Below are positions 14,860 through 27,867 of a stretch of 64,000 nucleotides of DNA, piece by piece. The stretch comes from Colius striatus. Its lineage: Eukaryota; Chordata; Aves; Coliiformes; Coliidae. Position 1 is the stretch's first letter; every line of letters starts with the position of its first letter. Position numbers and translations under genes: made by a program. The stretch spans positions 4,330,350-4,394,349 of the forward strand of contig NC_084773.1 of assembly GCF_028858725.1 (NCBI RefSeq), written 5' to 3'. Under the pieces are notes generated by a model, which was given only the letters and a program-made list of their open reading frames with translations, had not been told where the DNA came from and did not search any database.

Positions 14860-14880
14860 ACTACAACTCCCAGCATGCAC
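14860..14880 (+). promoter_or_regulatory. ZNF143/THAP11-type site (SBS motif)
   Basis: The sequence ACTACAACTCCCAGCATGC lies about 300 bp upstream of the BICD2-like start codon, inside the CpG island. It is a near-perfect match to the known ACTACAA(T/C)TCCCAG(A/C)ATGC element bound by ZNF143 and THAP11/HCFC1 at CpG-island promoters. Binding in this species is inferred. Confidence 0.75.
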
Positions 14881-15299
14881 CGCGAGGGGCGGCGGCGGCA
14901 GGGCCGGAGGAGAGCGGCCCCTGGCGGGGCCAGCGGGCAGCGCCGGCCGTCGGAAAGGGCCGAGAGCGGGCGGCGGTGGCCCCTAAAGCAGCCCCGGCGC
15001 AGCAGCGGGTCCCCGGGCTACCGCCGTGCCAACCGGGCTGCCAGCGCGGCTGGAAGGGCAGAGGCATCGGAAGCAGGTGGATAAAAGGGTCGGCAGGGGA
15101 GATGTAGCGGCAGCCACGCGTGGGGCAGTCACGATGTGGCAGGATGGTTCCCTCTGGCCAGAGCGGAGGGTGCTGCAGGCCGCACGGCATGCAAGGAACA
15201 AAAGGTTACGGTGTAGAAGTCCCCGTGTCAGCTGCAGCCCGCGGCGGGCCCGGACAGCTTCTGCTCTCTCAGGCTGGGTCTGGGAGGAATTTCTTTGCT

Positions 15300-15488
15300 G
15301 ACAGGGCTGTGGGGCATTGGAAGGGGCTGCCCAGGGAGGTGCTGGAGTCACCGTCCCTGGAGGGGTTTCAGAGACGAGTGGATGCTGCACTGAGGGAAAT
15401 GGTCTAGTGGTTGATAGGGCTGGGACAGAGGCTGCACTGCATGAGCTTAAAGGTTTCTTCCAGCTGAAACGATTCTATGATTCTTCCA
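15300..15488 (+). mobile_element. CR1 LINE 3' fragment
   Basis: It reads GGCATTGGAAGGGGCTGCCC, AGGGAGGTGCTGGAGTCACC, then GGTTTCTTCCAGCTGAAACG and a terminal ATTCTATGATTCT. This is the standard CR1 3' end, inserted just upstream of the BICD2-like CpG island. Confidence 0.85.
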
Positions 15489-15489
15489 C

Positions 15490-16398
15490 TGTCTCCCATT
15501 ACCAGTGCAGTTCCTGCTTCAAGTGGTTCTGCATCCATTGGCAGGGAGCAAAACCCACAATCCCCAGCGTCATCCTGAGGATAAGCACATCCATGGGACA
15601 GGGTGCTCATGTACCACTGGCCTGCCTGGTAGCAGGAGGGAAACGTCACAACAAGTTTAACTGGCATAAAGACTTGAGAGATGGTAATACTTGGGCAACT
15701 TGACTACACTGCTTGAAAAAGGAACAGGAAAAGGTTGCTACATCATCTGTTGCTACAAGTTACAAATCAGACAAACATGGTGGCAAAGGCACAGAAATTG
15801 GGATACTTATTTCTCTACCACGGGCAGAAGTAATTTATAAAACATAATGTAGTCTAAACAGAGCCAATCACTTCTCTTAGTTGGACCATTGTAGTTCCCA
15901 AGCAGCTCCATAATGGCAGTGCAGATGTGTCCCTGCTTTACAGGGAAACAACTGCTTCACTCCCTCTCAGCAGGAGAGCTTGCCTGGCTCCCCTCCTGCT
16001 TACCCCTCCTTTGCTGCAGCAAATGCAGCTCAGAGTTTCTTCCAGGATCAAAAATAACTGGTAATGTTATAAGCAAATGCCAAACATAATAAAACCAATT
16101 ATGTGTTTGAGCACTCCACAAGGTCTAGAACACAAAGCAACATATTTGCTCACAGCTGCAGCAGTTTTTCAAGCTACTTTCAGCCTCTGCCTGGGCTCTG
16201 CATGCTCTGTCCTGGTACATACAAACCTATATCCCGTTAATAAACTCTATAATGGCTGAATATGGCCTCTTCAGTCATGAAACACCCTCTGCCATTTTCT
16301 TCTCCAGAGCCCTGGCATTGCTTGCCCCATGCCTAACACACAGGGGTGTGTTTGTCCTCTGACCACCAATGCAGCACTCAGTCACCTGGATCTAAGTA
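15490..16398. other. intergenic, nothing recognised
   Basis: Unique-looking sequence between two CR1 relics. Only short ORFs without recognisable composition are present. I see no exon, RNA gene or clear regulatory motif. Confidence 0.5.
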
Positions 16399-16399
16399 G

Positions 16400-17236
16400 T
16401 GGCTGGTCACCAGTGTGTTCCCCAGGGCTGAGTTCTGGGGCCTGTTCTGTTTAACATCTTTATCAGTGCTCTGGACAAGGGAATGGAGTGCACCCTCAAA
16501 TTGCTTATGACACGAAGCTGTCTGTGTGCAGATCTCTGTGAGGGCCTTGGCCAGGCTGGAGCCATGGGCTGCCCAGAGGGAAAGAGCCTGGGAACGTTGA
16601 TGACAGCATCTGAATATGAGCCAGCAGTGTGCCCAGGTAAGCCAAGAAGGCCAGTGGCATCCTGGCTTGTATGAGAAATAGTGTGGCAGCAGGAGCAGGG
16701 CAGGGATTGTGCCCCTGTGCTGGGCACTGGTGAGGCTGCAGCTCGAATGTTGTGTTCAGTATTGGGCCCCTCACTGCCAGAGGGACACTGAGGGGCTGCA
16801 GCGTGTCCAGAGCCAGGCAGCGGAGCACAAGGGTGATGGGGAGCAGCTGAGGGAATGGGGGTATTCAGCCCAGAGAAGAGGAAGCTGAGGGGAGACATCA
16901 GCACTCTCTGATGCTCCCTGACAGGAGGTTGTAATGAGGTGGGGATTAGTCTCTGCTCCAAAGTAATGAGTGCTAAGACAAGATGAAATGGCCTCAAGTT
17001 GCACTAGAAGAGGTTTAGATTATAACTGAGGAAGAACTTTTTCCCTGAGAGGGTTGTCAACTCCTGTGCCAGGCTGCCCAGGGAGATGGGGGAGTCCCCA
17101 GCCCTGGAGCTGTTGCAAAGCCGTGGAGCTGAGATGCTGAGGGCCATGGGTTAGTGCTGGGCTTGGCAGTGTGAGAGGAGGGGTTGGACTCTGTGAGCTT
17201 AAAGGTCTTTTCCAACCAAAACAATTCAATGATTCT
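16400..17236 (+). mobile_element. CR1 LINE, 3' part of ORF2 plus 3' UTR
   Basis: It starts in the end of the reverse transcriptase (degraded GVPQGSVLGPVLFN-like and GIECTLSKFADDTKL-like coding: CTGGACAAGGGAATGGAGTG, then CACCCTCAAATTGC). It runs through the conserved TGCCCAGGGAGATGG region to a 3' end reading CTTTTCCAACCAAAAC and CAATGATTCT. Frames are broken throughout, so it is a dead copy. Confidence 0.85.
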
Positions 17237-17239
17237 CCA

Positions 17240-20200
17240 AGTTGATGTCCTCAGCCTATGGTGTAGCTATTTTCAGAATTACTCAGGGAGGGGGTTTGGG
17301 TTTGGTTTTTTTTCTTAATAGCAAATAAATACCTGCTTGACCTAAGCCACAAAATAGCCACATACTCACTCTGTTAGCTATGTGTTGGCATTGGTATAGT
17401 GTCAGGGTTTTTATCTTCATCTGAAGCCATGTCCACTGTATGTACCAAAGCTCATTTAAAATCCACAGCTGTTACTTTTAGGCACTACCTGGGGCTGCCT
17501 GTGACCTCACATCATTTTCAACCGGTGGAAAACAGGCTAGCACTCTCAGCAGATCTGAACCATGGAGCTGCAGGACTGTAAAAACCTCCAGGCAATCCCG
17601 TTCATTTCCTGTGAAACTATTGCATTGTGCTTCTCCTATGTTACCCCTAGGAGAACTGGCAGGCTGGTAGCAGCCAAGGAGAGCACCTCTGCCTTGTTGC
17701 AGCCCAGCTGTGGACTGCTGGGAAGCGGGACTGCTAGGAAGAGGCACAGCTGGCAGGCACAACTGTTCACGTGGGCTTTCCCTTCTGGTTTCTAACTCCT
17801 ATCTGAAACCTGAGACTTCAGCTGGGTTGGGTTTTAAGGAATGTGCTGAACTGGCAAATTCTAGTATTACACCCCAAAGGGATCATTAAAATCCAGGTAG
17901 TCACTTCATCACAAACTGTGCAGATTTCTCCTCAGTGGGAGAAGGTGCATCTGATGAGAAACAGAGTAAAGAGGTAGGCAGAGTGCCACTGAGGGCCACT
18001 TAGAGTCAGGAGTATTTCCTCAGAGTATTCCTCAACTCAGGTGCCCCTGGGAGCTAATGTGCAATAGCCACTGTGCTAGAAAGGCAGAAAAATGGATCAT
18101 AAATGAGGTGTAAATTAACAAAATCCTCTTCTTCCAACCCAAACCACACTACAGCTCTGTGGTGGGAATCTTGCACCAGCTCAGAATACCTTGAAACACA
18201 CTGGAAGGGAGTGGTGAGTGACATGGAGGCAGCCCAGTGCCTGGCAGGGGACCTGCACCAGGGCTCACCCCCATAACTGCTGCCCCAAGCACGGGCAGAT
18301 AAGGTGGCAGAGACATCTCCTGCTCTTGGTCTGCTCAGGTTCTGGTGGCCTTCAAAACAGTGCCTATCCCATGGATTTATGGAGAAATGCCAACATTAAA
18401 ATGGAAGTAGCTACACTTCACCACTTCCAGGTTAAATTAATGTGAAAACAAAAGCTGAATGCTATTTCCATAAAGCTGATTTCTCGTGTAAAGGTGTCTT
18501 CCCTCCCCTGCCCTGTATTGACGCTGCTGTACCACCACAACAGTCACTGTGTAATGTAGGATGTTTTTAGGAGGTTTAAACATCCTGATTATTTGTTAAA
18601 CCCAAGTGAAGAAAATAAACCCATTTTCTCTCGGGTTCTCCTTCACACTATGGTTTTAGGTATTAGGATTTTGTCTCAGATTTGTTGCCTTTTATGTTTT
18701 TCTTTTGTCTGCCCCTGCTAGGCAGCAGTGCTAATCCCACCCATTCACAATTGATTCATCAATAAGACAGTTTTAATAATAAATAGTGGCTTGGGGTTTT
18801 TTATTGCTTCATACTTTCTCAGCCTTTATTGTGCTCAGGTTTTTCCCTGCAACTCTGGACTTGAACAAATTAGCTACCCTTCAGTACTCCTCCCTTTCTG
18901 AAACTGAAATCTGCATGTAATGACTTGCTGTCAGGACACAGAGCTTCAGTTCACATCCTGAATATTGCTGGGCTTTCAAGTAAATTGTGAGACCTGACCA
19001 GTTTTGGGGATTAATAGAGATAAGCTGATCAACTCATGGTAGCACAAGTGACTTCATTGGATAATTATCTGTTTTCTAGGTCATTCTTAAAAGTAGGATC
19101 TGTTGCTAGGTTTCACACTTTGTTATTTTGATAAACTGCCCAAGATGCAAAGGCAAATATCCAGCAGCAATTATAAATATCACACTAGCTATTTCAAAAG
19201 CATTTCTGCACAGTTTTACAAAACTGGAGTGTTCCCATCAGCATAATGCAGCATAATAAAAGCTTGCAATGAGTGCAGGAGCACAGCCTGGCCCCTGCCC
19301 ATCATCTCCTGGGCACGGCCAGAGGCTGTGGCCCAGTCTGGGCATTGTTCCCTGGCCCCAAACTCCATGAACAAACTCCAGACTCCCCCCACTGATTCCA
19401 GGTGTCCCAACCAGGTGTGCTTAGGGTGCTGTAAGCCTTATGCAACAGGTAGAGAAGGCATAGTGTCAGTCTTTCTGTCCTGCTGAGGTTTTAAAGCTAA
19501 CCACTCAGTACCAGGTGACAGAATGACACAGGAAACATCCTGAATTCTAAAGTTGGACAGTGTTTCTTTGCGAGGGAGTTAACCCACAGAAAAACATTTA
19601 CCCAGTGGAAACATCACAGCAAAGGCAAAGCCCTGCAATGCTAGCTTTATTTAACCTGAGTCCAAGCCCCAAAGCACTTAGGCACTCTAATCCAATGCTG
19701 CAAAACATACAGGTACCTGCAGGCAGGATCAGCTTCAAACAAGCTGAGTTTCCTGACAGTCTCCACCTAATGAATGTGGAAAGCCAGCTTAAGCTGTGCC
19801 TAAAATTGGGATGACTGCAGACATGAGAAGCCATAAAAATGCCTTTCTTTTTATACCTTACTTTGGATTAGTGCAAACATATAAAAAATAAGGTGGCATG
19901 GCACATCATTGTTTCATTCTCCTTTTATCCAATGTATTTGTGTACAGCTCAGCTATGGAAAACATCAGAACAGAAGGAAAAAAAATCTTTAAACTGGCCT
20001 TAAAACAGGCACAAAAACCCCCTGGTGAGCAGTGCCCAATTCTTTCTCTAGCTTTCTATTTAAGAAAAAAATTATTGAGGGGAAAAAACAGTTAGGGGCT
20101 CACTAGATGTTTAGGTAAGGTATGGGAATGACTGTTCTTAAACAAAACATGTTCCAAAATAAGAACCTGAAAGGCTCAAGTGGCTTGACAAGTTCCTGGC

Positions 20201-23200
20201 AGATATCTGCTGGAGGTAACATCTGCATGCAAGAAATGAGCAGAAGAATTAAGAGATGTTTGTCATGAAACCGAATTTGTCAGATGTCTAAACATCAAGA
20301 GAAAGAGGTGACTTCGCTTTGGACACTTGATGGAACGCCTGGGCTGGATTTGGGAGCGTAGGACAAGGGTGGGAATTGCTCCTTGACCCCAGCAGCTGGA
20401 TATCCAGCCTGGCAAGTGCTTGGCCCACTGCCAGGAGGAGGAATGGCTGGAGGGCACAAGTAACACATGTCTGGCACACCATCTGCTAGGCGTAGCAGGG
20501 AGCAGATGCTCAGGATACTTCCTTACTCTGCCAGGAGGGAACAAGCCTGCGAGGAAGGGAGGATTTTTTCCCCCTCAGACATGTCCCTGTTTCCTCCTCC
20601 TCCTTGCTGCATTGCAAGCCCAGCACCTCCCTCAGAGCAGCTTCTCTAGACCTTGCAGTGCCCTCTTTGCTTTTCAGCATTTTCTTCCTTGGTCTCATGC
20701 TGGTGAGGAAGCCTCTCCTGTATGTCTGCAGAAAGGGCCAGCTCATCCCAGACAGTTAGCCTCTTCTCAGCTGCACTGCAGCAAAGGCCCAGGTTTATGC
20801 TACAGGCTGCTGAAAATGTTTCCTTTTCAATGATCTTTGCAAATCTGGTTGACAAGCAGTAAATGAGCCACCATTACTCACTCACTTTTGATGAGGTAAG
20901 CACACCCTTATTTGGATTAAAACCAAGCCTGTTTAATTTTAGATAGATCATTTAGGCACATGTTTAAACTGAAGCAAAACAAGAGCCTGCACAGTGGGGT
21001 GTACCAGCATAACCAAGCAGGTCATTGCAATGCTATTTCTCTCTTCACCATCTTCATTTTCCTATTATAACTCAAAGGGTCCCAGGTGCCCAAGGTCACC
21101 TACAGCAGAGTAACATGGCACAGAATGCTCCACCTACTTCAACAGGAACAGATTCTGCTTTTCTCTGTACATGTAAAAACTACTTCTACTTACTTCCACC
21201 AGTGTGAGAAAAGAAGTTTATGTATTTTCCCTCTTTTCATAAGCTCTGAAGAGCAACAGGCATAGCCAGAGCCTGCTTTGGGCTGCACTGTTGGATGCAG
21301 CAGTTTTGCTGAAGTCAGTTGAGTTACTCCATAACTGATGGGACAGGGGTAAAATCAGCGGGTCAGAGCATTGGCCCCAGAGAGGATGCTCTTATAACAC
21401 CAATGGGACACAGCAGCTTTGAGGCCTTTAATTTGCGTCTCTACAACCCTTTGCAATGTGCTGGAGTCCCAGGAGGCTGCTGGAACCTCCTCCTTCATCA
21501 TTTTTGCTGAAGAGCTAATCACAGAGAAACAGTGAGGCAGCATTTCTGCAGTCAGATGATTTCCTTGCTGCCAGAACATCTTCCTAGCAATGCCAGTTGT
21601 CCTAATGTAAAGCAAGCCCCTGGCAGGTGCATCAGATCTTTCCATCCAAGACAAGGCTCATGTAAAAGTCACTTTCAAAACCCTCTCTCTGCTTCCAAGC
21701 AAGCATATTTCTGTGACAGCTCACCTGGGCCAGAATTTGACCTATTTTGGATAACTTAGTGTCACTCCATAGATGACACATGCTTAAAACAGGACATTTT
21801 CCCCACATCAGGTGAGCCAAACTGTAAATTACATCTCTTGCTGATGCATTCACATACCCATTGTGCTGCTGAGTAGCTCAGCAAGGTGAGAAACAGCTGT
21901 TAGTCCTTCTCTTTTGCCCTGTTCTAAACACAGTATTCCTCAGTGCCAATTTTCTAGATTACATTAAGGAAAACCTTTTTTAAAAACCCCAACAACCCAA
22001 ACTGAACTGTGGCATTAATTGTATTAATTTAAAAGCTAATCAACTAAATAACTCACAGTAGGTCTGAGCTCTTTGTTATTTTCCTGTGTTATATAAATAT
22101 CAAGGCCCTCAACGACAAGAGCATCAGGTTTAAATAAAGCAAGCTCAGAAGGCTGGTGAGGCTGTGCAGGCTGACAGTGAAGCAGGCCCTGCATTTTGGA
22201 AAGAGGCAGAAGCACACAGAGAGGGGACAGCAGGCAGGGACAAAGCTGCCTGCCAGCCAGCTCACTGAGAGCCTGTACTGAAGGCAATGGGGTATGATCC
22301 AGGGCACAGCTGCATTAGTTGGTTCTTTAAGGACTAGACTAAGGAGTTAGGGAACAGATGGTTATTTCCACTCACGTGTCTTGGGAATTCAGAGATTTCA
22401 CTGGCATCTGCTGTGATTCCTTTATTAATTCCTAATAACTTGAATTTGTATTAAATTCCTGTTATTCCTATTTTGCATGAAAGCAAAATGCACCATTGTG
22501 GTCAATGTCAGGAGCCAGTAACTGAGGCAGGGCTCAACTTTAGCACTTGGAAATATCACTGTGTGGATTTAAGATTGTAACAGTAGGTTCCTATTTCATA
22601 CATCTGGTTAGAAAGAAATAGACTTATACTTCAGTCTTTGATGTATGTCCCTCTGCTCTGTTCTTCAGATAATGCTGCCTTTCCAGAACTGATTAAAAAC
22701 ACCTGCCATAAAAAAGCCTCAACATCCCAAACCCAAAAGAAGGCAAAGCCAGGCAACTGAAACACATCAGACGTCTAAAAGGGATAACTCTAATGTGTTG
22801 GGATAACTCTAATGTGTTGATATGGGCAGTGTTTTCACTGGATGTTATAAAATCCACAATTAAGATATAATAAAATGCCTCACTGCTTGGCTCAGAGCCC
22901 CCTTGGGAGGGTTCAGGAAAACAAGGGAACAGAGCACCAAGCTAATTGTACCTTGTTAAATGTAACCATTTAAATAACCAGGCCTTAATGGGGAACTTTC
23001 TGTAGCTACAGTAGTTTCATATGTCTGAACTGTTTTCCAAAGCAGCTTTTGTGCATCTGCAAACACAAGGGTGTGTTAGTGCAGGGTGTACACTCCCAGG
23101 CTTGTGTAGCAGGCGTCTGTTCACACTACTCACAGACATATACAGATGTGGTGTCTTCACTGAAGAGCAAGTCAGGTCTCTCCTTCAGAGAGACTTGCTT

Positions 23201-24008
23201 AAAGAGCAAGAATGAGCCTGCACTTACACCGACAGAGGACCAGAGATGCAGTACTTCAGAATCACATGCCTAAACTTGTCAGGCAGACTCTCTGCTGCTA
23301 TAAACATGATTAATTCCATAGGAAGATGAAAGCAGATGTGCTGCAGCTCTTCCTAAGCCATGTCTGTGAGATGAGCTGCTTCCACCTGTAGCGTCAGCAT
23401 ACCAGACTGGCTGCAGGGACCCTGCAAGGGCAGAGATGCACTTTCATCTTCTTCCTTTTGGTAGCTGACCAGGGCTCCCCATATGATGATGGACTGTCAA
23501 GACCACATTAAAGACAAGGAAAACTGTTGGCACAATTACAAACAAGAATACAAATATATTTTCCCCTTCTTCTTCTGTCAGGATACATCATTGTATCTGG
23601 AAAAAGACCTGTAGTTGGAGGGGAAGAACTGGAAGCCAGAGACATCCTGATTTGAAACCCTATGCAAAGAATGTCACCCTTTATCACTCTGACAGGAAGA
23701 AATTCACCCTACTATATACATGTAGCACCGACAAAAGCAATGTTAGTGGTCCTACTCTTGACTGGAGTACTTGCAGTTCTTATAGGCAGTAATGAATGTA
23801 ACTCATGTGGCAACTGTAGCTCATCATAACAATAAGAAGGTCCTCTGACAAAGTGCTACCCTAAATAAAAACCCACATCAGGTATGATGCCAAGCAGACA
23901 GCCAGCATTCTCCTGTTTCCATCTAAGCCCACCTTCCACACAGATATCCCATAGGTATCCCAGGTCTGTCACACTAGAAAATTAATTCCACATTATTTAT
24001 CACTCCAC
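17240..24008. other. intergenic desert, no gene recognised
   Basis: About 6.8 kb of moderately AT-rich sequence. The ORFs here are short and overlap freely in several frames and on both strands, the pattern of chance ORFs. One small item is a 19-bp perfect tandem duplication (GGATAACTCTAATGTGTTG) at 22782-22819. No CpG island, splice-flanked exon or known repeat family was recognised. Confidence 0.5.
22782..22819. repeat. 19-bp tandem duplication
   Basis: GGATAACTCTAATGTGTTG occurs twice in direct succession with no mismatch. Confidence 0.85.
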
Positions 24009-24703
24009 TGAAACTAGCTGTGGTTTTTATGTCATTGTGGCCATCAGGTTTTGAAGAGTACAGCATTTGCCACTGTGTCACCCATACATTTTGCTCTTGC
24101 TGCCTCTGCTTCTCTCCCACCTTCCTGAGCTCTTCTTGCTTCTCCTCCTTACCTCAGCACAATGGACTAGGTTTCCATCACTTGGAAAGCTCCTTATTGT
24201 CCCAAAGGTGCCTGGTCCCTGGCACAGTGCAGTGCCACTCACAACACTGCTAAATCCATCAGCCTCATCTTTACTTGTTAGCACTGAGTATGAAACTCCT
24301 CCTGCGTAGAGCTTTTGCAGATGGGCAAGTCCTGTCACATTGCTTCCTGAAGACATTCCTAGGGAGAGAAGAGTAAACCAAATGCTTTACTTGGCCAGGT
24401 GACTGTGTACTGCTATGTAACATCTTGAAAATGGCAATTTATTCTAAGCATAGAATCACAGAATTGTTTTGGTTGGAAAAGACCTTTAAGCTCATTGAGT
24501 CCAACCCCTCCCCCAGCAGTGCCATGGCCACCACTAACCATGTGCCCTGGCACCACAGCTTTGTAATCCCTCCAGGGATGGGGACTCCACCACAGCCCTG
24601 GGCAGCCTGGGACATCATCAAGTTGGTCTTTGAACATGTGTTTAGGAATGAGATGTCAGAAAGTAGGGCCAAGCTAGGACCAAAGAAGGCAAAATTTCTG
24701 CAA
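24009..24703. repeat. segmental duplicate, copy 1 of 2
   Basis: Nearly identical to 28892-29643, about 4.9 kb away in the same orientation. Both begin AAACTAGCTGTGGTTTTT and run through the same non-coding sequence and a shared reverse CR1 tail. Copy 2 has an extra ~80 bp near 29486-29568. Both copies keep a 92-codon minus-strand ORF (24078-24356 here), which I do not recognise. Confidence 0.85.
24451..24612 (-). mobile_element. CR1 LINE 3' fragment (within duplicate copy 1)
   Basis: The plus strand shows CATAGAATCACAGAATTG, TTTTGGTTGGAAAAGACC and TTGAGTCCAACCC, the complement of a CR1 3' end. The same insertion occurs in the second copy, so it predates the duplication. Confidence 0.85.
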
Positions 24704-27372
24704 ACAGTTCTGTATTTTAATCACTTCAAATATCTTATTGGCATGAGTAAAATTCCTTACCCAAGTATCTGCACCATCATACAGGAGCCAGCATGGCTGG
24801 AAAATTGTTTACTTTGCTCCTTAGCTATTGCTAGTCCAGTGATGAAGGGGATACCATCTCCCAGTTCAACACAACCAGACAGAACCACATTAACATGACA
24901 TATGTCATAGCATTTAACTTAAAACTAAACCAGCCTAAAGGAAATTGTATAACTCAGTGTGCCTTGTTTTATTACATCACACACCCAAATGAAATGCTAC
25001 TGCAGGACTGGCTTTTTTATTGTTTGGATGCTAACTCTTGTGCTCTTTGCAGCATGTCCTGTGCATTCCGTTCTCATATAATGTGTATTATAGGGAAGGT
25101 GGTGTTCAGAGCATGAAAGAGTCCCTCTTACCATACAGGACATTTGGTTTTGACAGTGGCCAGTAAGTACACCTTGTCTTTCACGGAAAAGGTGAGTGAG
25201 ACCCATGAAATACAAACCACAGGTAAAAACGCCCTGAAAGCAAATGATCTGGCAGCAGGTACACTTTGCATTTGTGTGACAGACTTCAGACCAGGTTCAT
25301 AGAACCATGTGATGATCATTTGATTGTTTGATGTAGATAAGTCCTATTTACATTACCTGATATCTGTATGGATAGCCATGTAACAACTATGAAGTGTAAC
25401 ACCTTTCAAATAGGAGCATATATTCATTTCTGGGAATGGCTCTGGATTATGGGTGCTTTGTGTGTTGAATTCTCCCTCTGCTCTCAATGTTCAGTGGTGC
25501 TTAAGCCAGTGGAAGCTGCAGATACAGAGTAAATCCCATGAATGTAGGGATGTGCCTTCTTCCCCTTCTCTATAGCACAACACATTTCCCACACAAGACT
25601 TTTGGTGTGATGAAAACAGTTGAGGAGTAACTCAAAGTGGTGCTCACCAACAACTCACCCACTCAGGCAATGCAGCCCAGCTACCTGAGGGGGAAGCTGG
25701 CCAAAGTCAGACCCTGCTGCTTTTTGTATTGAGTGACCCAGACACCCCTGAAGCCTGTACAGTAAGAGAGAAAGGTTTAAACAGTAGAGGGAGAAATGGG
25801 ACCTGGTGCAGTACCTTTGAAAATCTCTCCCCAGAGACATAACTCAAAAAGCCATTCATAGGGTGGAGAGCTTTCATTACTCAAAGCATGTTTATTGCAT
25901 GGCTTTCCCCTGAGGAAAACAGCACCCAGCTGTGAAATGGAAGGCAGTTAATGGATTGCAGCAGCAGGAACAGGAACTAAAGATATTTTCTTCTATAAGT
26001 ACAAAAGAAAGAAGAAAAAGGTCAGCACAGGCACTACTCACGGAGGCTAACTGCTGCCCCAGTTCCCCAGACAACACATCAGTTTTACACCTTCCCACAG
26101 AGCTTTTTATGTAAGATGCTCTGTCCCCGGAGGATTATTCCTCCCTAACACTGGCTAAAAGACTCACATTGAACAGCTGTGCACAGAGATATCTGAACAG
26201 GCTGGAAGGGACTTAATGGTCAAGGGATGGAGGACTTTGACAGACACAGGTTTTCTGTGGCCATCTCTACAGCCTTTCCTGTGGGCATTCTTAAGTGCCC
26301 AGCCCCAGGTCATGGAAGGATGCATCTGGAGGGCCACAGTCTAACATCCCACTGGAAGATCAAGTCTCCCATAGGTTGGTTCAGCTACTCCCAGCCTCTC
26401 TGGGTAACATCTGCCACTTTGCTGCTTCACTCCGTTTGGGTAGAATTGCTGGTGTGCAGTCCTCTACCAATTGCCCAACTGTGATGACAGATGATCTATA
26501 TCTCTAAGGCACCTCCAGGCAGCACATTTCATTTCTTCCACTTGGCCTGTATAGAAACCTGCCCTCCACCACCCCAAACCAGCCCCTAATATAAGCAAAT
26601 GTGCCCCGGTGCTGAGCACTGGCCATTAGCAAAGAGGCACACCAGGCTGCAGGCTCACCACTGGCCTCACTTCCATGGCTCCTGCCAAACAGCTCTACTG
26701 CCTAGCAGGAAAGAGCAAACAGAGGAAAAAGAGCATCACCCTGAGCCTGGCACGTACCATTTCTGTATCTTGTTCTCTACAAATTCTTTCCAGCAGAATA
26801 AAGCCAGGGAATCCCCTAACTGAACAATGCAGCTGTGGCTGTCACTCTGATGCTGCAGCACAAACAGAAAGGAATTACTGAAGTGTCAGTGTAGGAAGGA
26901 GAAAGGAGAATGCATTCCCCACCCAAGTCTTGGAAGGTGAAGCAAAGCCAAGAGGATTCCCACTTTTAGAAGACTCATACACACTTTAACAAACTGGCAT
27001 GTACAGGAACTGTTATGGGGTATCTTGAGTTCTTCTGCTGACTTGGAAGATACTGAACAGAACATTGGAAGCTGCAGAGAGATGCTGGCATTTATTCCAT
27101 TAGAAAAGAGCTGAGATTGAATCATGAGCACCTTTACCCTGGGAACCAACACTGCTCTGAAGGAAATACTGCAGGACATGGGAGAAGGAGACAAATGGAT
27201 TGGAGAAACATAAACCTCATGGTCTTTACATGCAAAGTCAGAATAAGACTTTGAGGTGAAGAGTCTGTTTTAACTGCTCCTGAAAAGAAGCACATACACT
27301 GTCAGCTCCAGGCTCACTGGAGAGTACGTGCTGGCTTTAGACAGCTATGTCTGTGCATACCACTGCTGCCTT
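24704..27372. other. intergenic, nothing recognised
   Basis: About 2.7 kb between the duplicate and the next CR1. Only chance-like short ORFs; no exon, RNA gene or promoter-like CpG cluster seen. Confidence 0.5.
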
Positions 27373-27867
27373 TCTGGGCTCCTCAGCTCAAGAGGGACAG
27401 GGAACTGCTGGAGAGAGGCCAGTGCAGGGCCACCAAGATGATCAGGGGACTGGAACATCTTTCATATGAGGAAAGGCTGCGGGACCTGGGGCTGTTTAGT
27501 CTGGAGAAGAGGAGACTGAGGGGAGATCTTATTAACATTTACAAATATCTAAAGGGTGGGTGTCAGGAGGATGGAACATCCCTTTTTTGTATAGTAGATA
27601 GTAACAGGACAAGGGGTGATGGGATGAAGCTGAAACACAAAAAGGTCCACTTAAACATAAGAAAAAACTATTTCAGTGTGAGGTGAGGGAGCCCTGGCAC
27701 AGGCTGCCCAGAGGGGTTGTGGAGGCTCCTTCCTTGGAGGTCTTCAAGACCCACCTGTACATGTTCCTGTGTGACCTGATCTAGGTGACCCTGCTTCTGC
27801 AGGAGGCTTGGACTGGATGATCTCTAAAGGTTCCTTCCAACCCCTACCATTCTGTGATTCTATGATC
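27373..27867 (+). mobile_element. CR1 LINE, ORF2 end plus 3' UTR
   Basis: A readable in-frame remnant of the ORF2 C-terminus is present ([20 protein letters not shown], then [12 protein letters not shown]). It is followed by GAGCCCTGGCACAGGCTGCC and a 3' end CCATTCTGTGATTCTATG. It is one of the better preserved CR1 tails here, truncated at the 5' side. Confidence 0.9.

Larger units (their letters stand above)
13780..15080. promoter_or_regulatory. CpG island promoter of the BICD2-like gene
   Basis: GC content and CpG density rise sharply from about 13780 and fall after about 15080, enclosing exon 1 and several hundred bases on each side. No TATA box is evident, which fits a housekeeping CpG-island promoter. 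The minus-strand transcript should start between about 14600 and 14900. The island extends well past the likely start site, so divergent plus-strand transcription is possible but no plus-strand coding exon is recognisable. Confidence 0.75.

Noticed and set aside
13632-15107. The longest ORF of the window (491 codons, plus strand)
   Set aside because: It is antisense to BICD2 exon 1 across a CpG island, where stops are rare by composition. Its content is Pro/Arg/Gly low complexity and the antisense of the coiled-coil exon, and no plus-strand family resemblance is seen.
20646-20855. Minus-strand ORF of 69 codons with protein-like composition (EKRLTVWDELALSADIQERL)
   Set aside because: No neighbouring exon or family match; overlapping ORFs on both strands suggest chance. 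A cross-species alignment would be needed to revive it.
27438-27686. 82-codon plus-strand ORF with convincing protein-like sequence (and similar at 35902-36114 and 52925-53281)
   Set aside because: These are remnants of CR1 ORF2, not host genes.
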